Part shown: positions 7,753 to 16,592 of the stretch, piece by piece
Position numbering within the stretch: position 1 is the first letter of the stretch
Layout of the letters: every line of letters starts with the position of its first letter
Assembly: GCA_017937065.1 (NCBI GenBank)
Contig: JAGBEI010000028.1
Coordinates: 62,001 to 126,000, forward strand
Length of the DNA: 64,000 bases
Direction: 5' to 3'
DNA from: Clostridia bacterium
GTDB lineage: Bacteria; Bacillota; Clostridia; Oscillospirales; QAKW01
Position numbers and translations under genes: made by a program
Notes under the pieces: generated by a model
The model's input: only the letters and a program-made list of their open reading frames with translations
Told to the model about the DNA's origin: nothing
Database searches by the model: none

Positions 7753-8118
7753 ATGTCTATAAATGAATCTGGTGAAATGTATCTTGAAACTATATATATT
7801 TTATGCAAGTCCAAGCCGTCGGTGCGCTCAGTCGATATTGCGGAATATATGAATTATACAAAGCCGAGTATCAGCCGCGGTGTAGGTCTGCTGAAAAAGC
7901 GGGGGCTTATAACCGTTGATAAGGACGGGTTTATTAATTTAACCCGGGAGGGCGCGGCTCTTGCAGGTAAGATTTACGAGCGGCATACGGTGCTGACCGA
8001 TGTGCTCAGGGCACTTGGCGTTGATGAGGCGACAGCCGCGGATGACGCCTGTAAAATAGAACATGTAATCAGCGAAGAATCATTCGATGCAATAAAAAGG
8101 CATACTGAAAGAAAATAA
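7753..8118 (+). CDS. DtxR/MntR-family metal-dependent transcriptional regulator
   Basis: A 121-residue regulator. It has an N-terminal winged helix (SINESGEMYLETIYILCK, RSVDIAEYMNYTKPSISRGV, DGFINLTREG) and a dimerisation half with metal-ligand-like residues (Glu/His around KIYERHTVL and CKIEHVIS). Length fits two-domain MntR-like proteins without an SH3 domain. It is divergent from feoA and is the best candidate to bind the three GTTAGC-N4-GCTAAC sites, sensing Fe(II) or Mn(II). AGGGAG and GAAGG lie just before the ATG. Confidence 0.88.
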   Translation: MSINESGEMYLETIYILCKSKPSVRSVDIAEYMNYTKPSISRGVGLLKKRGLITVDKDGFINLTREGAALAGKIYERHTVLTDVLRALGVDEATAADDACKIEHVISEESFDAIKRHTERK

Positions 8119-8155
8119 AGCCGTGTTCGGTAATTCACGTCCGATTAGTTCGGCG

Positions 8156-8164
8156 TGCTATAAT
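8156..8164 (+). promoter_or_regulatory. Extended -10 promoter element of the CotH/SLH gene
   Basis: TGCTATAAT, a perfect TG-n-TATAAT extended -10 box, 18 nt before the start codon and just upstream of GGAGGG. No clear -35 is visible, as is usual for extended -10 promoters. The untranslated leader would be very short. Confidence 0.6.
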
Positions 8165-8182
8165 AATTAACGGAGGGTAACA

Positions 8183-10483
8183 ATGAAAAGAACGTTTACA
8201 TCTGTAAAACCGATTTCTGCAATGCTCGTTGTTTTAATTCTGCTGTCCTGCTTGTCCGCGTTTCCTGCCGGTGTGCTTGCAAACGGCGCGTCTGAAACCG
8301 GGACGACCGATACACGGTATAATTTTCCGGTGATATCCATTGATACGGACAACGGCGCACCGATTGTCGACAAGACAAACTATGTCGGCTGTAAAGTCAG
8401 TATTGACAATACTTCCTCGCAGTATCTTCTTGACGATACAGTCGGCGGAATACGCTATCGCGGTAATTCGACGCTGCAAAATGCCGAGAAGAAGGCGTAC
8501 AGAATAAAATTTGACAAAAAGCAGAACCTTTTCGGTATGGGCAAGGCAAAAAGCTGGGTTCTGCTTGCAAATGCGTTTGATAAAACGATGGTGCGAAACG
8601 CGCTCGCTTTTGAAATTGCACATGAGCTCGGTCTGGAATACACGTCGGAATACAGGTTTGTAAATGTGTTTTTAAACGGAGAAAACCTTGGCTTGTATCT
8701 TCTGTGCGAACAGACGCAGACGGGTGAAACCCGTGTCGATATCGAGGAGGACGAAACCGGAAAGGTAGATACGGGATATCTCATCGAGTTTGTAGGCAAC
8801 GGTGATACAAATGAGGATGCCTATTTTGACGTTGTTGACGTTGATCCGTCCCTTTTTCCCGAAGGTGTTACGTTAAACTGGCGCAAGAATGTGATGAAGT
8901 TTATAATTAAAACTCCCGAAAAGGAATTTTGCACGCAATCACAGATAGATTTTATTTCACAGTACTGCAACAGCTTTAATAAGGCTATACTCACTCATGA
9001 CTGGGAAACCTTTGACAGTCTTTGCGATATCGATTCGTTTGTTAAGTTCTTTATTGTAAATACTGTCATGAATAACGGCGACGGCGGTTTTCAGATATAT
9101 TTTTATAAAAAGGAAAACGGCGGCAAGGTTTATGCCGGTCCCGTTTGGGATTTTGACCAAAGCTCAGCTGCGTCTACGCAATGTACAAACGGTTATTCAA
9201 AATGGTATTACGGCTCTCAGAATCCCTGGTTTGAGTCTTTTGTCGCATGGGATCGCTTTATGGAGCTTGCGCGCGAATGCTACGGTGAACATATAGATAA
9301 CATAAAAAAGATAATAGATTATTATACCGTGAGCTTTTATCCGGAAAATTCGTTTGATTTCAATGTAAACGATGAGGTTTGGAACAGTCTTGAAAATGAT
9401 TACTGGCGTATAACACCCCAAGTATCTGCGCTGAAAACCTTTGAAGCAAATTTTGCTCACTTGTCGGAATGGTTTGAAAACCGAATTCTGTGGCTTGATG
9501 CGAATTATCATGATTTGGGCGAGTATGTTTTTGACGATAATGCCACTTGTGTGAGCGACGCTACCGAGAGCGCCGAATGCCGCGACTGCGATTATGTAAG
9601 CGTCCGTAAAATCAAGAACACTGCCGATTCGTCAAAGCATTCCTTTACCGACTATGTTTATAACAATGATGCAACGTGTGTGAATGACGGTACCATGACC
9701 CGCACCTGCAGTCTGTGTACAAAGACGGAAACGGTTGCCGACCCGCAGCATAAGGCGCACGGAAGGCACACCTTCGGCGAATACGTTTACAATAACGATG
9801 CAACCGTTCAGTCTGACGGTACAAAGAGCGCTGTCTGCAGTCTGTGCGGCTATGTTGACACTGTTGCTGCAGAAGGTACAAAGCTGCCGTCTGTTGAAAT
9901 TCAGGATACCCTTGAAGTGTTTACCGATATAAAACCCGATGCTTGGTATAAGCCGTATATTGATTATGCGTATTCTTACGGCTTGCTCAGAGGAATGACG
10001 GATACTGAGTTTGAACCGTCAACCACACTGACACGGGCGATGTTTGTTACGGTTATTGCAAGAATGGCAGGCGTTGATACAGATTCATATGCGCAGACTT
10101 CTCCGTTTGTTGATGTTGAAGCAAGGCGTTATTATACTGCCGCTGTTGCCTGGGCGGCACAAAACGGTATTGTAAACGGAATTTCGGAAAATACCTTCGA
10201 GCCTTTGAGCGATATTACCCGCGAACAGCTGTGCGCTGTTCTTGTCCGTTACGCCGGCTTTGCGGGTATTGTGCTGAAAAATGACGGGAAAGCACAGCCC
10301 TTTGACGATGACGGTATGATGCACGACTATGCAAGAGATGCGGTATATGCGTGCCGCGCAGCGGGTATTGTCGGGGGCACCGAGACAAGCGCGGGAACAC
10401 TGTTCAATCCCCGAAACAGCGCGACGCGCGCCGAGGCGTCAAAAATACTCGGCATTTTTCACAGCGACTACATCGGTGAATAA
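8183..10483 (+). CDS. Secreted CotH-kinase-like surface protein with Cys-pair repeats and three SLH domains
   Basis: A 766-residue exported protein. It has a signal peptide (residues 1-33, ending near PAGVLANG), then a CotH spore-coat-kinase-like domain (about 45-440; YRGNSTLQ, KKAYRIKFDKK, WVLLANAFDKTMVRNALAFEI, GPVWDFDQSS). Three repeats of about 30 residues with a Y-V-x-[DN]-[DN]-A-T pattern and CxxC pairs follow (446-560). Three S-layer homology domains (579-766) should bind secondary wall polymer. CotH proteins transfer phosphate from ATP to Ser in spore coats, and similar domains occur in cellulosome-type surface proteins. Substrate unknown. GGAGGG precedes the ATG. It is a single-gene unit with its own terminator. 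Confidence 0.9.
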   Translation: MKRTFTSVKPISAMLVVLILLSCLSAFPAGVLANGASETGTTDTRYNFPVISIDTDNGAPIVDKTNYVGCKVSIDNTSSQYLLDDTVGGIRYRGNSTLQNAEKKAYRIKFDKKQNLFGMGKAKSWVLLANAFDKTMVRNALAFEIAHELGLEYTSEYRFVNVFLNGENLGLYLLCEQTQTGETRVDIEEDETGKVDTGYLIEFVGNGDTNEDAYFDVVDVDPSLFPEGVTLNWRKNVMKFIIKTPEKEFCTQSQIDFISQYCNSFNKAILTHDWETFDSLCDIDSFVKFFIVNTVMNNGDGGFQIYFYKKENGGKVYAGPVWDFDQSSAASTQCTNGYSKWYYGSQNPWFESFVAWDRFMELARECYGEHIDNIKKIIDYYTVSFYPENSFDFNVNDEVWNSLENDYWRITPQVSALKTFEANFAHLSEWFENRILWLDANYHDLGEYVFDDNATCVSDATESAECRDCDYVSVRKIKNTADSSKHSFTDYVYNNDATCVNDGTMTRTCSLCTKTETVADPQHKAHGRHTFGEYVYNNDATVQSDGTKSAVCSLCGYVDTVAAEGTKLPSVEIQDTLEVFTDIKPDAWYKPYIDYAYSYGLLRGMTDTEFEPSTTLTRAMFVTVIARMAGVDTDSYAQTSPFVDVEARRYYTAAVAWAAQNGIVNGISENTFEPLSDITREQLCAVLVRYAGFAGIVLKNDGKAQPFDDDGMMHDYARDAVYACRAAGIVGGTETSAGTLFNPRNSATRAEASKILGIFHSDYIGE

Positions 10484-10495
10484 CAGCTTTTAACC

Positions 10496-10533
10496 GCACT
10501 GCCGTTTTTTGCTTAGAAACGGCAGTGCTTTTT
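10496..10533 (+). terminator. Terminator after the CotH/SLH gene
   Basis: Stem GCACTGCCGTTT/AAACGGCAGTGC followed by TTTTT. Confidence 0.9.
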
Positions 10534-10555
10534 GCAAAATATTAATTTTCGCCAC

Positions 10556-10584
10556 TTGACAAAGCGGTATGTTTATAATATACT
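10556..10584 (+). promoter_or_regulatory. Promoter of the fructokinase gene
   Basis: TTGACA (10556-10561), 17-nt spacer, TATACT (10579-10584). About 100 nt of leader follow before the start codon. Confidence 0.8.
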
Positions 10585-10682
10585 TGAAATAAAGATAGCT
10601 CGTTTCTTGTTGACGGTCGTGCATATGCATGGTCTTTGTTTGGGTACGCAAACTCACAGAACAGGAAAGGAGTTTTTTTATT

Positions 10683-11645
10683 ATGTTTGACGTGGTTTCT
10701 CTCGGAGAGCTTCTGATTGATTTTACACCGCGCGGACTCAGCGAGCAGGGCAGCTATGTTTTTGAGGCAAATTCCGGAGGTGCGCCGTGCAATGTGCTGG
10801 CAGCTGTGACAAAGCTCGGCAAATCCGCCGCGTTTATCGGCAAGGTGGGTGACGATACGTTTGGTCATTTCCTTTGTAGTACGCTTAAACGCCTGAATAT
10901 TAATACGGATTCTCTGTATTTTTCCGGTGACAGCTTTACTACGCTTGCATTTGTAACAATAGATGATACGGGCAACAGGGAATTCTCATTTAACCGTAAT
11001 GGAAGTGCTGACGTTATGCTTGAGCCTGAGGAGATTGACCCGGAGTTAATAAAGAAGTCCAAAATTTTTCATTGCGGCACACTGTCGCTGACGGACAGTC
11101 CTTCAAGGGAGGCGACGCTGCGGGCGCTTGATATTGCCGGGAAAAACGGTGTTTTGATTTCCGTTGACCCGAATCTCAGGGAACCGCTGTGGAAGAGCCT
11201 TGATGATGCAAGGCGGGCGATGAAGCTTGTTCTCGGATATGCAGATATAATAAAGATATCGGATTATGAGCTTGAATTTCTTTACGGTAAAAAGGATATT
11301 AAGCAGGCGGCGCTTACGCTTTGGAATGAGTACAAGCCGAAAATTCTGTTTGTCACCTGCGGCAGGGACGGCGCATATCTTCTGAAGGACGATATTTTTC
11401 TGCATCATCCCTGCTATGATGTTAAAACGATTGATACAACCGGTGCGGGCGACTGCTTCTGCGGCTCGGCTCTCAGCTGCATGCTGGATAAAGGGCTGGA
11501 TTTTGACAGCTTGGGTGCAGATGACTGTAAATATATACTGAAATTTGCAAGCGCTGCGGCAAGCCTTGCAACAACAAAACGCGGAGCGATTGCGTCTATG
11601 CCGGATGTCGGGGAGGTCATAAAGCTTGTCGGCAGTAAGGTGTAA
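10683..11645 (+). CDS. PfkB-family carbohydrate kinase, probable fructokinase
   Basis: A 320-residue ribokinase-fold kinase. The N-terminal signature SLGELLIDF is followed by the sugar-binding NSGGAPCNVLAAVTKLG segment. The C-terminal anion-hole motif DTTGAGDCFCG carries the catalytic Asp. The closest type is bacterial fructokinase (fructose + ATP to fructose 6-phosphate), which fits the GH32-like hydrolase and sugar importer downstream. ATG 10683 follows GGAAAGGAG; an upstream in-frame ATG at 10629 has no ribosome site. The regulator gene follows 56 nt later. Confidence 0.9.
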   Translation: MFDVVSLGELLIDFTPRGLSEQGSYVFEANSGGAPCNVLAAVTKLGKSAAFIGKVGDDTFGHFLCSTLKRLNINTDSLYFSGDSFTTLAFVTIDDTGNREFSFNRNGSADVMLEPEEIDPELIKKSKIFHCGTLSLTDSPSREATLRALDIAGKNGVLISVDPNLREPLWKSLDDARRAMKLVLGYADIIKISDYELEFLYGKKDIKQAALTLWNEYKPKILFVTCGRDGAYLLKDDIFLHHPCYDVKTIDTTGAGDCFCGSALSCMLDKGLDFDSLGADDCKYILKFASAAASLATTKRGAIASMPDVGEVIKLVGSKV

Positions 11646-11701
11646 TGAACAATCGAGGCGGCATACATTAATACGATTACTGTCTTTTTGGAGGTTTTTA
11701 C

Positions 11702-13714
11702 GTGCCGGTAACTATAAATGATATTGCAAGACTGGCGGGTACGTCAGGGGCTACCGTTTCTCATGTTATAAATAAAACGAGGTATGTGAGTCCGGAACTG
11801 GAAAAACGAGTGCTTGATGCTATGGAGCAGACGGGCTATAATAAAAAGGTGGCTGAAAAACAGAATAAAATGATGATGGGCAACAGCTCGGTTGTTGCAT
11901 TTGTTGTTCCGAATGTCAGCTCATCGGTTTATGCGTTTTTGGCGGCGCATCTTAACGATTATCTTGCGGCAAGAGGCTATATGCTCGCTACGTATATTAC
12001 GGGTGAGGATAAAACTCTTGAACAGCATATACTTTCAAGCCTTATGTCAAACAAGCGTATCGGAGGAATAATACTTGCTCCGTCTGCCGAGCAGGCATCA
12101 AATTACTCAAAGCTTATGCGCTCACGGATACCATTTGTCTGTCTCGGCAGAACCTTTGTGGGCGCACAGACGGACAGCGTAACTGCTGAAAACAGGCAGG
12201 CGGCATACAGGGGTACCATGCATCTTTTAAAACAGGGACACACCGATATTGCACTGCTTGTGGAGGACGGCTCGCAGTCGGGAATGGAAGAGCGGCTTGA
12301 GGGCTACAAGGAGGCGCTTGCAGAGCGCGGTGTGCGTTCAGACCCCAAGCTGATTATACGTATTGACAATAAGGATATCGGAAATGCAGGCAAGCGTATT
12401 ATCTACCGTGCCTATGAGGAGCGCCGTCCGAGCGCATTTATTGCGGCGGGCAATAAGCTGACGCACCTTTTGCTTCAGACGCTGGGTGACAGCGGCATAG
12501 ACTACCCCGAAGATGTGTCTATCGTCGGTTTCGGCGATGAGGGCTGGTGCGAAATTGTTTCGCCTCCGCTTACGTCTCTTGAACAGGATACCGAGAAAAT
12601 GGCGCATCTGGCAGCGCAGCGCCTTTTGGAGATAATGAAGGGAGACGGCGGTGAAAAACAGCATATCCGCGTGCCTGTGGAGCTTGTTGTAAGGAAATCC
12701 ACTCAGATGATAGGCTTGGGACCGTTCGGTGAACGTGCGACAGACCCGCATGAAATAACTCTTACAAACGATGAGCGTCAAAAACTCAGAAAGGGTAATT
12801 TCAAGGTCGGTATCTCTTTTCATTACGGCGGCACCGCGTGGACACGCCTTCATGAAAAGGCTATTCGCGACACCCTGGAAAATTTTGGCATTTCCGTCAT
12901 ATCGGTTATGGACGCGGGCTTCGACCCGGCGCTGCAGGTTACTCAGCTGGAGGCTATCAGTATGCAGCAGCCCGATCTGATTGTTGCCATACCTACAAAT
13001 GACAATGCTACCGCACAAAAATTCAGAGAGCTTTCAAAAAAAACCAAGCTTGTTTTTATGAGCAACATTCCTTTCGGATTTTCACGTGATGATTATGTTG
13101 CTTGCATTTCGGTAAACGAGCGGGAAAACGGTTACAATGCAGGCTTTATGATGGGTGAGTATTTTAAAGGCAGTGAGCGTATACATGCCGGCTTCATTCA
13201 GCACGGAATTGCGTTTTACGGCACTCATCTTCGCGATATGGTGGCGGAGCAGACTGTACGGGAGCAGTATCCTGAGATTGAGGTGACGGATATTGCAAAA
13301 TTTAACGATATTGCCGATGCGTATTTTATATGCAAGGATATGCTCAGGGCACATCCCGAGATAAATGCACTGTATGTTTCATGGGAGCGGCCGGCGCTGG
13401 AGGTTATCCGAGCACTAAATGAGATGGGCAGAAAAGATATTTCCATATTTACCTGCGACCTTGATTATAATGTAGCACTGTACATGGCAAAAGGGGAATA
13501 TGTACGGGGTATAAGCTCACAGCAGCCGTATAAGCAGGGTGAGGCGGTTGCGGTCGCTGTTGCAAAGGCACTTGCAAGCGGCAGTATAGGCGAGCAGCAC
13601 AAATATATCGGAGTTGCGCCGTACAGAATCACAGCATCGCTTTTGCCGCGCGCGTGGAAGGAAATTATGTCGGAGCCGCTGCCTTCGGAAATTGAGCGCT
13701 GCCTTGCCGAATAG
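11702..13714 (+). CDS. LacI-family regulator fused to a second periplasmic-binding-protein domain
   Basis: A 670-residue protein starting with GTG after GGAGG. Residues 1-50 are a LacI helix-turn-helix (TINDIARLAGTSGATVSHVINKTRYVS). Residues 60-335 are the usual sugar-sensing domain. Residues about 355-655 are a second, RbsB-like substrate-binding domain (FKVGISFHYGGTAWTRLHEKAI, QQPDLIVAIPTND, ALYVSWERPA). Ordinary LacI proteins end near residue 335, so the protein is about twice the normal length, with no frame break. It probably controls the adjacent sugar operon and may sense two ligands or one ligand through either domain. Confidence 0.9.
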   Translation: MPVTINDIARLAGTSGATVSHVINKTRYVSPELEKRVLDAMEQTGYNKKVAEKQNKMMMGNSSVVAFVVPNVSSSVYAFLAAHLNDYLAARGYMLATYITGEDKTLEQHILSSLMSNKRIGGIILAPSAEQASNYSKLMRSRIPFVCLGRTFVGAQTDSVTAENRQAAYRGTMHLLKQGHTDIALLVEDGSQSGMEERLEGYKEALAERGVRSDPKLIIRIDNKDIGNAGKRIIYRAYEERRPSAFIAAGNKLTHLLLQTLGDSGIDYPEDVSIVGFGDEGWCEIVSPPLTSLEQDTEKMAHLAAQRLLEIMKGDGGEKQHIRVPVELVVRKSTQMIGLGPFGERATDPHEITLTNDERQKLRKGNFKVGISFHYGGTAWTRLHEKAIRDTLENFGISVISVMDAGFDPALQVTQLEAISMQQPDLIVAIPTNDNATAQKFRELSKKTKLVFMSNIPFGFSRDDYVACISVNERENGYNAGFMMGEYFKGSERIHAGFIQHGIAFYGTHLRDMVAEQTVREQYPEIEVTDIAKFNDIADAYFICKDMLRAHPEINALYVSWERPALEVIRALNEMGRKDISIFTCDLDYNVALYMAKGEYVRGISSQQPYKQGEAVAVAVAKALASGSIGEQHKYIGVAPYRITASLLPRAWKEIMSEPLPSEIERCLAE

Positions 13715-13743
13715 CACTTATTATATAATACCGGGTTTGCGTA

Positions 13744-13787
13744 AACAACAGCCGAACATTCAGTTCGGCTGTTGTTTTGTTGTTTTT
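13744..13787 (+). terminator. Terminator after the LacI-type regulator
   Basis: Perfect 14-bp stem AACAACAGCCGAAC/GTTCGGCTGTTGTT with a 5-nt loop, followed by a T-rich tract. Confidence 0.9.
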
Positions 13788-13795
13788 ACGTAAAA
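13784..13795. promoter_or_regulatory. Candidate LacI-type operator palindrome
   Basis: TTTTACGTAAAA, a 12-bp palindrome with a central CG, as in LacI-family operators. Related half-sites (TTTGCGTAAAC near 13735, TTGCGTAAC near 13904, TTGCGTAAAT near 13956) recur in the same gap. Binding is inferred, and part of the site overlaps the terminator tail. Confidence 0.4.
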
Positions 13796-13872
13796 TCGTG
13801 CTTTAATAATGTATGATTGCAATAAAAATAACGCTTTGATTTAAGCAAAAAGTAGAATATGGAAATGTTATA

Positions 13873-13901
13873 TTGACATTCGACATATTTCGATATATAA
13901 T
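13873..13901 (+). promoter_or_regulatory. Promoter of the sugar ABC transporter operon
   Basis: TTGACA (13873-13878), 17-nt spacer, TATAAT (13896-13901). A TTGCGTAAC half-site overlaps the region just after the -10 box, and a 130-nt leader with a large inverted repeat follows. Confidence 0.85.
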
Positions 13902-13948
13902 TTGCGTAACGAAGCGAGAAACGAGCTAAGCTTCATAATCTTTACGGC

Positions 13949-13999
13949 TTAAATATTGCGTAAATCAAATATAAAAAATTATATTTACGCAATATTTAA
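13949..13999. promoter_or_regulatory. 17-bp inverted repeat in the leader of the sugar operon
   Basis: TTAAATATTGCGTAAAT and ATTTACGCAATATTTAA are perfect complements 17 nt apart. The arms carry the GCGTAAA half-site seen elsewhere in this gap. The repeat could be a double operator for the LacI-type regulator or an RNA hairpin in the leader. Confidence 0.6.
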
Positions 14000-14031
14000 G
14001 AAAACAAAATTTATAAACGGAGGAAAAAAAC

Positions 14032-15003
14032 ATGAAGTTCAGAAGAATTATCGCACTTTCACTTTCGCTTATTCTCGGAGTAGTTTTACTTTCGGGGTGC
14101 AGCAGCCAGCCGGCTGAGAACAATGGAAACGATAACGGCGAAACCTACAAATTTGCTTTTCTGCCCAACACGCAGAACAACACTTTTCAGATTGCGATGA
14201 ACGATACGCTTAAAAAGCTGTGTGATGAAAAAGGTTACAGCTACACATGTCTTGACCCTGATTACGACCTTAATAAACAGCTCGGTCAGATGTCCGACGC
14301 GGCAAACAAGGACTATGATGCGGTTTTTGTAATTCCCGTTGATTCACAGGGTATTCGTCAGGGACTTCAGGCTTTCAAGGACGCCGGCATTCCTGTGTTT
14401 AATGTTGATACGGCTGTCAGCGATGAGGATCGTGACCTTGTTGAGACGCTTGTTGCGACGGACTGCGTAATGGCAGGAGAGCTTGTCGGAAAACAGATGG
14501 CTGAGGATTATCCCGACGGCGCTAAGATTGCAATTCTCGATTTTCCGTCAAACGAGAGCTGCCTTGACCGTGTAGAGGGCTTTCTTAAGGGACTCGGCGA
14601 AAACAAGGATAAGTTTGAGATAGTTGCACAACAGGACGGTAAGGCTGCACTTGAGGATTCACTTTCTATCGCAGAGGATATCCTTCAGAAGAACCCCGAG
14701 CTTGACGCATTCTTCTGCATTAATGACCCGTCCTCACTCGGTGCCGCAGCTGCTATAAAGGGCGCAGGCAAAACAGGTGAAATCGGCGTTTACAGTATTG
14801 ACGCTTCTCCCGACGGAAAGCAGGCGCTTATCGACGGCGAGTTTACGGCGGTTGCCGCTCAGGTGCCCGTGCAGATTGCCGAAAAGGCGTTTGAGCTTGC
14901 CGAGACTTACCTGTCCGGCGGTACAATAGAAGATGAATATTACCTTGCTTCCATGCTCATAACGCTTGAAATGGCGAAAGAGACAAAGGACAGCTGGCAG
15001 TAA
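14032..15003 (+). CDS. Sugar ABC transporter substrate-binding lipoprotein (RbsB-like)
   Basis: A 323-residue exported lipoprotein. The lipobox LLSGC places the lipidated Cys at residue 23. After a short Asn-rich linker comes a type I periplasmic-binding fold (YKFAFLPNTQNNTFQIAMNDT, DAVFVIPVDSQGI, GVYSIDASPDGKQAL). It should capture a pentose, hexose or small oligosaccharide outside the membrane and hand it to the adjacent permease. GGAGG precedes the ATG. A hairpin between this gene and the ATPase gene probably raises expression of the binding protein over the rest. Confidence 0.92.
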   Translation: MKFRRIIALSLSLILGVVLLSGCSSQPAENNGNDNGETYKFAFLPNTQNNTFQIAMNDTLKKLCDEKGYSYTCLDPDYDLNKQLGQMSDAANKDYDAVFVIPVDSQGIRQGLQAFKDAGIPVFNVDTAVSDEDRDLVETLVATDCVMAGELVGKQMAEDYPDGAKIAILDFPSNESCLDRVEGFLKGLGENKDKFEIVAQQDGKAALEDSLSIAEDILQKNPELDAFFCINDPSSLGAAAAIKGAGKTGEIGVYSIDASPDGKQALIDGEFTAVAAQVPVQIAEKAFELAETYLSGGTIEDEYYLASMLITLEMAKETKDSWQ

Positions 15004-15034
15004 AATGTTAGACGGCTGTTAAAGCCGATAAAGG

Positions 15035-15075
15035 TCCGGGGACTTAAGGAAAACACCGTAAGTTCCCGGAAATTT
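15035..15075 (+). terminator. Intra-operon attenuator hairpin after the binding-protein gene
   Basis: Stem TCCGGGGACTTA/TAAGTTCCCGGA (one G-U pair) with a 12-nt loop, followed by AATTTTTAAAAT. The weak tract suggests partial read-through into the ATPase gene. Confidence 0.65.
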
Positions 15076-15098
15076 TTAAAATAAGGGAGCGGATCGCT

Positions 15099-16592
15099 TT
15101 GAGTCATACAGTATTACGTATGGAGGGCATTGATAAGTCGTTTTCCGGCACTCACGCACTGAAAAATATTAATTTTGAGCTGAAGCTCGGTGAGGTGCAC
15201 GCGCTTCTCGGAGAGAACGGCGCGGGGAAGTCGACGCTTATCAAAGTTCTCGGAGGAATCCATCAGCCCGATTCGGGCAGCATATTCATAAACGATGAAA
15301 AGGTAAATATACGCGGTATTAATGAAGCGCGTAAATACGGTATCGGTATTATACATCAGGAAATTGTGCTTGTTCCGTTTCTGACCGTTGCACAGAATAT
15401 ATTTTTAGGTCATGAACCGGTGCGCGCGGGCGTTGTTGACAGCAAGACGATTAATGCCGACGCACAGGAAATGGTGGCAAGGCTCGGACTTGATATTGAC
15501 GTTACAACGCCCCTTGAAAGACTGACGATAGCACAGCAGCAGATGGTTGAAATTGTAAAGGCAAGCTCATTCAATGTAAAAATACTCGTTATGGACGAGC
15601 CGACTTCCTCGTTATCCGACGAGGAGGTTGAAAAGCTGTTTGAAACTATCGAAAAACTGAAAAAACAAAACGTCAGTATAATTTATATATCTCACAGAAT
15701 GGAGGAGCTGTTTCGCATTTCGGACAGGATAACCGTTATTCGCGACGGTACCTATGTAGGTACTAAAAATACAAGTGAAACAAATGCCTCCGAGCTTGTG
15801 TCGATGATGGTCGGCAGAACGCTAAAGAGCTTTTATGTCAGAACTTATAATGAAATTTCCGAAACGGTTCTTTCGGTTCGGAATTTGAGCCGTAAGGGTG
15901 AGTTTGAGGATGTGAGCTTTGATGTCCATAAGGGCGAAATTCTCGGCTTTTCCGGACTTGTCGGTGCAGGGCGCAGCGAGATAATGCAGTCGGTTTTCGG
16001 CGCATTGCCGTCGGATCGCGGTGAGATTGTTCTCAACGGAAACACCGTTAAGTTTAAAAACCCCAAGCAGGCGATAAAAGCGGGAATATCCCTTGTACCC
16101 GAAGACCGAAAAAACGAGGGTCTTGTATTAATGAACAGTGTCAGCTACAATATAAAGCTTGCATCTCTTCATTTTGTTATGAACGGAATTGCGGAAAGCC
16201 GCAAAAAAATATCTGCGCTGGTAAGCGACTATATGCAGAGACTTCGCATAAAGGCGGCGTCGCCCGAAATTGAGGTCTCCTCGCTCAGCGGCGGAAATCA
16301 GCAAAAGGTTGTGCTGGCAAAATGGCTTGCGGCACGTCCTGACGTTCTCATTCTGGATGAGCCGACCCGCGGCGTTGATGTCGGTGCAAAGCAGGAGATT
16401 TACTCGATTATAAACGACCTTGCGGCAAACGGCATGGCTATTATAATGGTGTCGTCCGACCTGCCTGAGATTATCAATATGTGTGACAGCGTGTGCGTTG
16501 TACGCAGCGGCAGAATTGTCGCAAAGCTCCCGCGCGAGGAACTGACGCAGGAGCGGATTATGAATTATGCAACCGGAGGTAACGAACAATGA
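15099..16592 (+). CDS. Sugar ABC transporter ATP-binding protein with two ABC domains (RbsA/MglA type)
   Basis: A 497-residue double ATPase. The first domain has Walker A GENGAGKST and Walker B LVMDEPTSSL. The second has a degenerate Walker A (GLVGAGRSE) but keeps the signature LSGGNQQKV and LILDEPTRGVDVG. This is the standard layout of the carbohydrate importer 2 family. The start is TTG, with AAGGGAG about 9 nt upstream; the first internal ATG is 7 codons later. It overlaps the permease gene by 4 nt. Confidence 0.95.
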   Translation: MSHTVLRMEGIDKSFSGTHALKNINFELKLGEVHALLGENGAGKSTLIKVLGGIHQPDSGSIFINDEKVNIRGINEARKYGIGIIHQEIVLVPFLTVAQNIFLGHEPVRAGVVDSKTINADAQEMVARLGLDIDVTTPLERLTIAQQQMVEIVKASSFNVKILVMDEPTSSLSDEEVEKLFETIEKLKKQNVSIIYISHRMEELFRISDRITVIRDGTYVGTKNTSETNASELVSMMVGRTLKSFYVRTYNEISETVLSVRNLSRKGEFEDVSFDVHKGEILGFSGLVGAGRSEIMQSVFGALPSDRGEIVLNGNTVKFKNPKQAIKAGISLVPEDRKNEGLVLMNSVSYNIKLASLHFVMNGIAESRKKISALVSDYMQRLRIKAASPEIEVSSLSGGNQQKVVLAKWLAARPDVLILDEPTRGVDVGAKQEIYSIINDLAANGMAIIMVSSDLPEIINMCDSVCVVRSGRIVAKLPREELTQERIMNYATGGNEQ

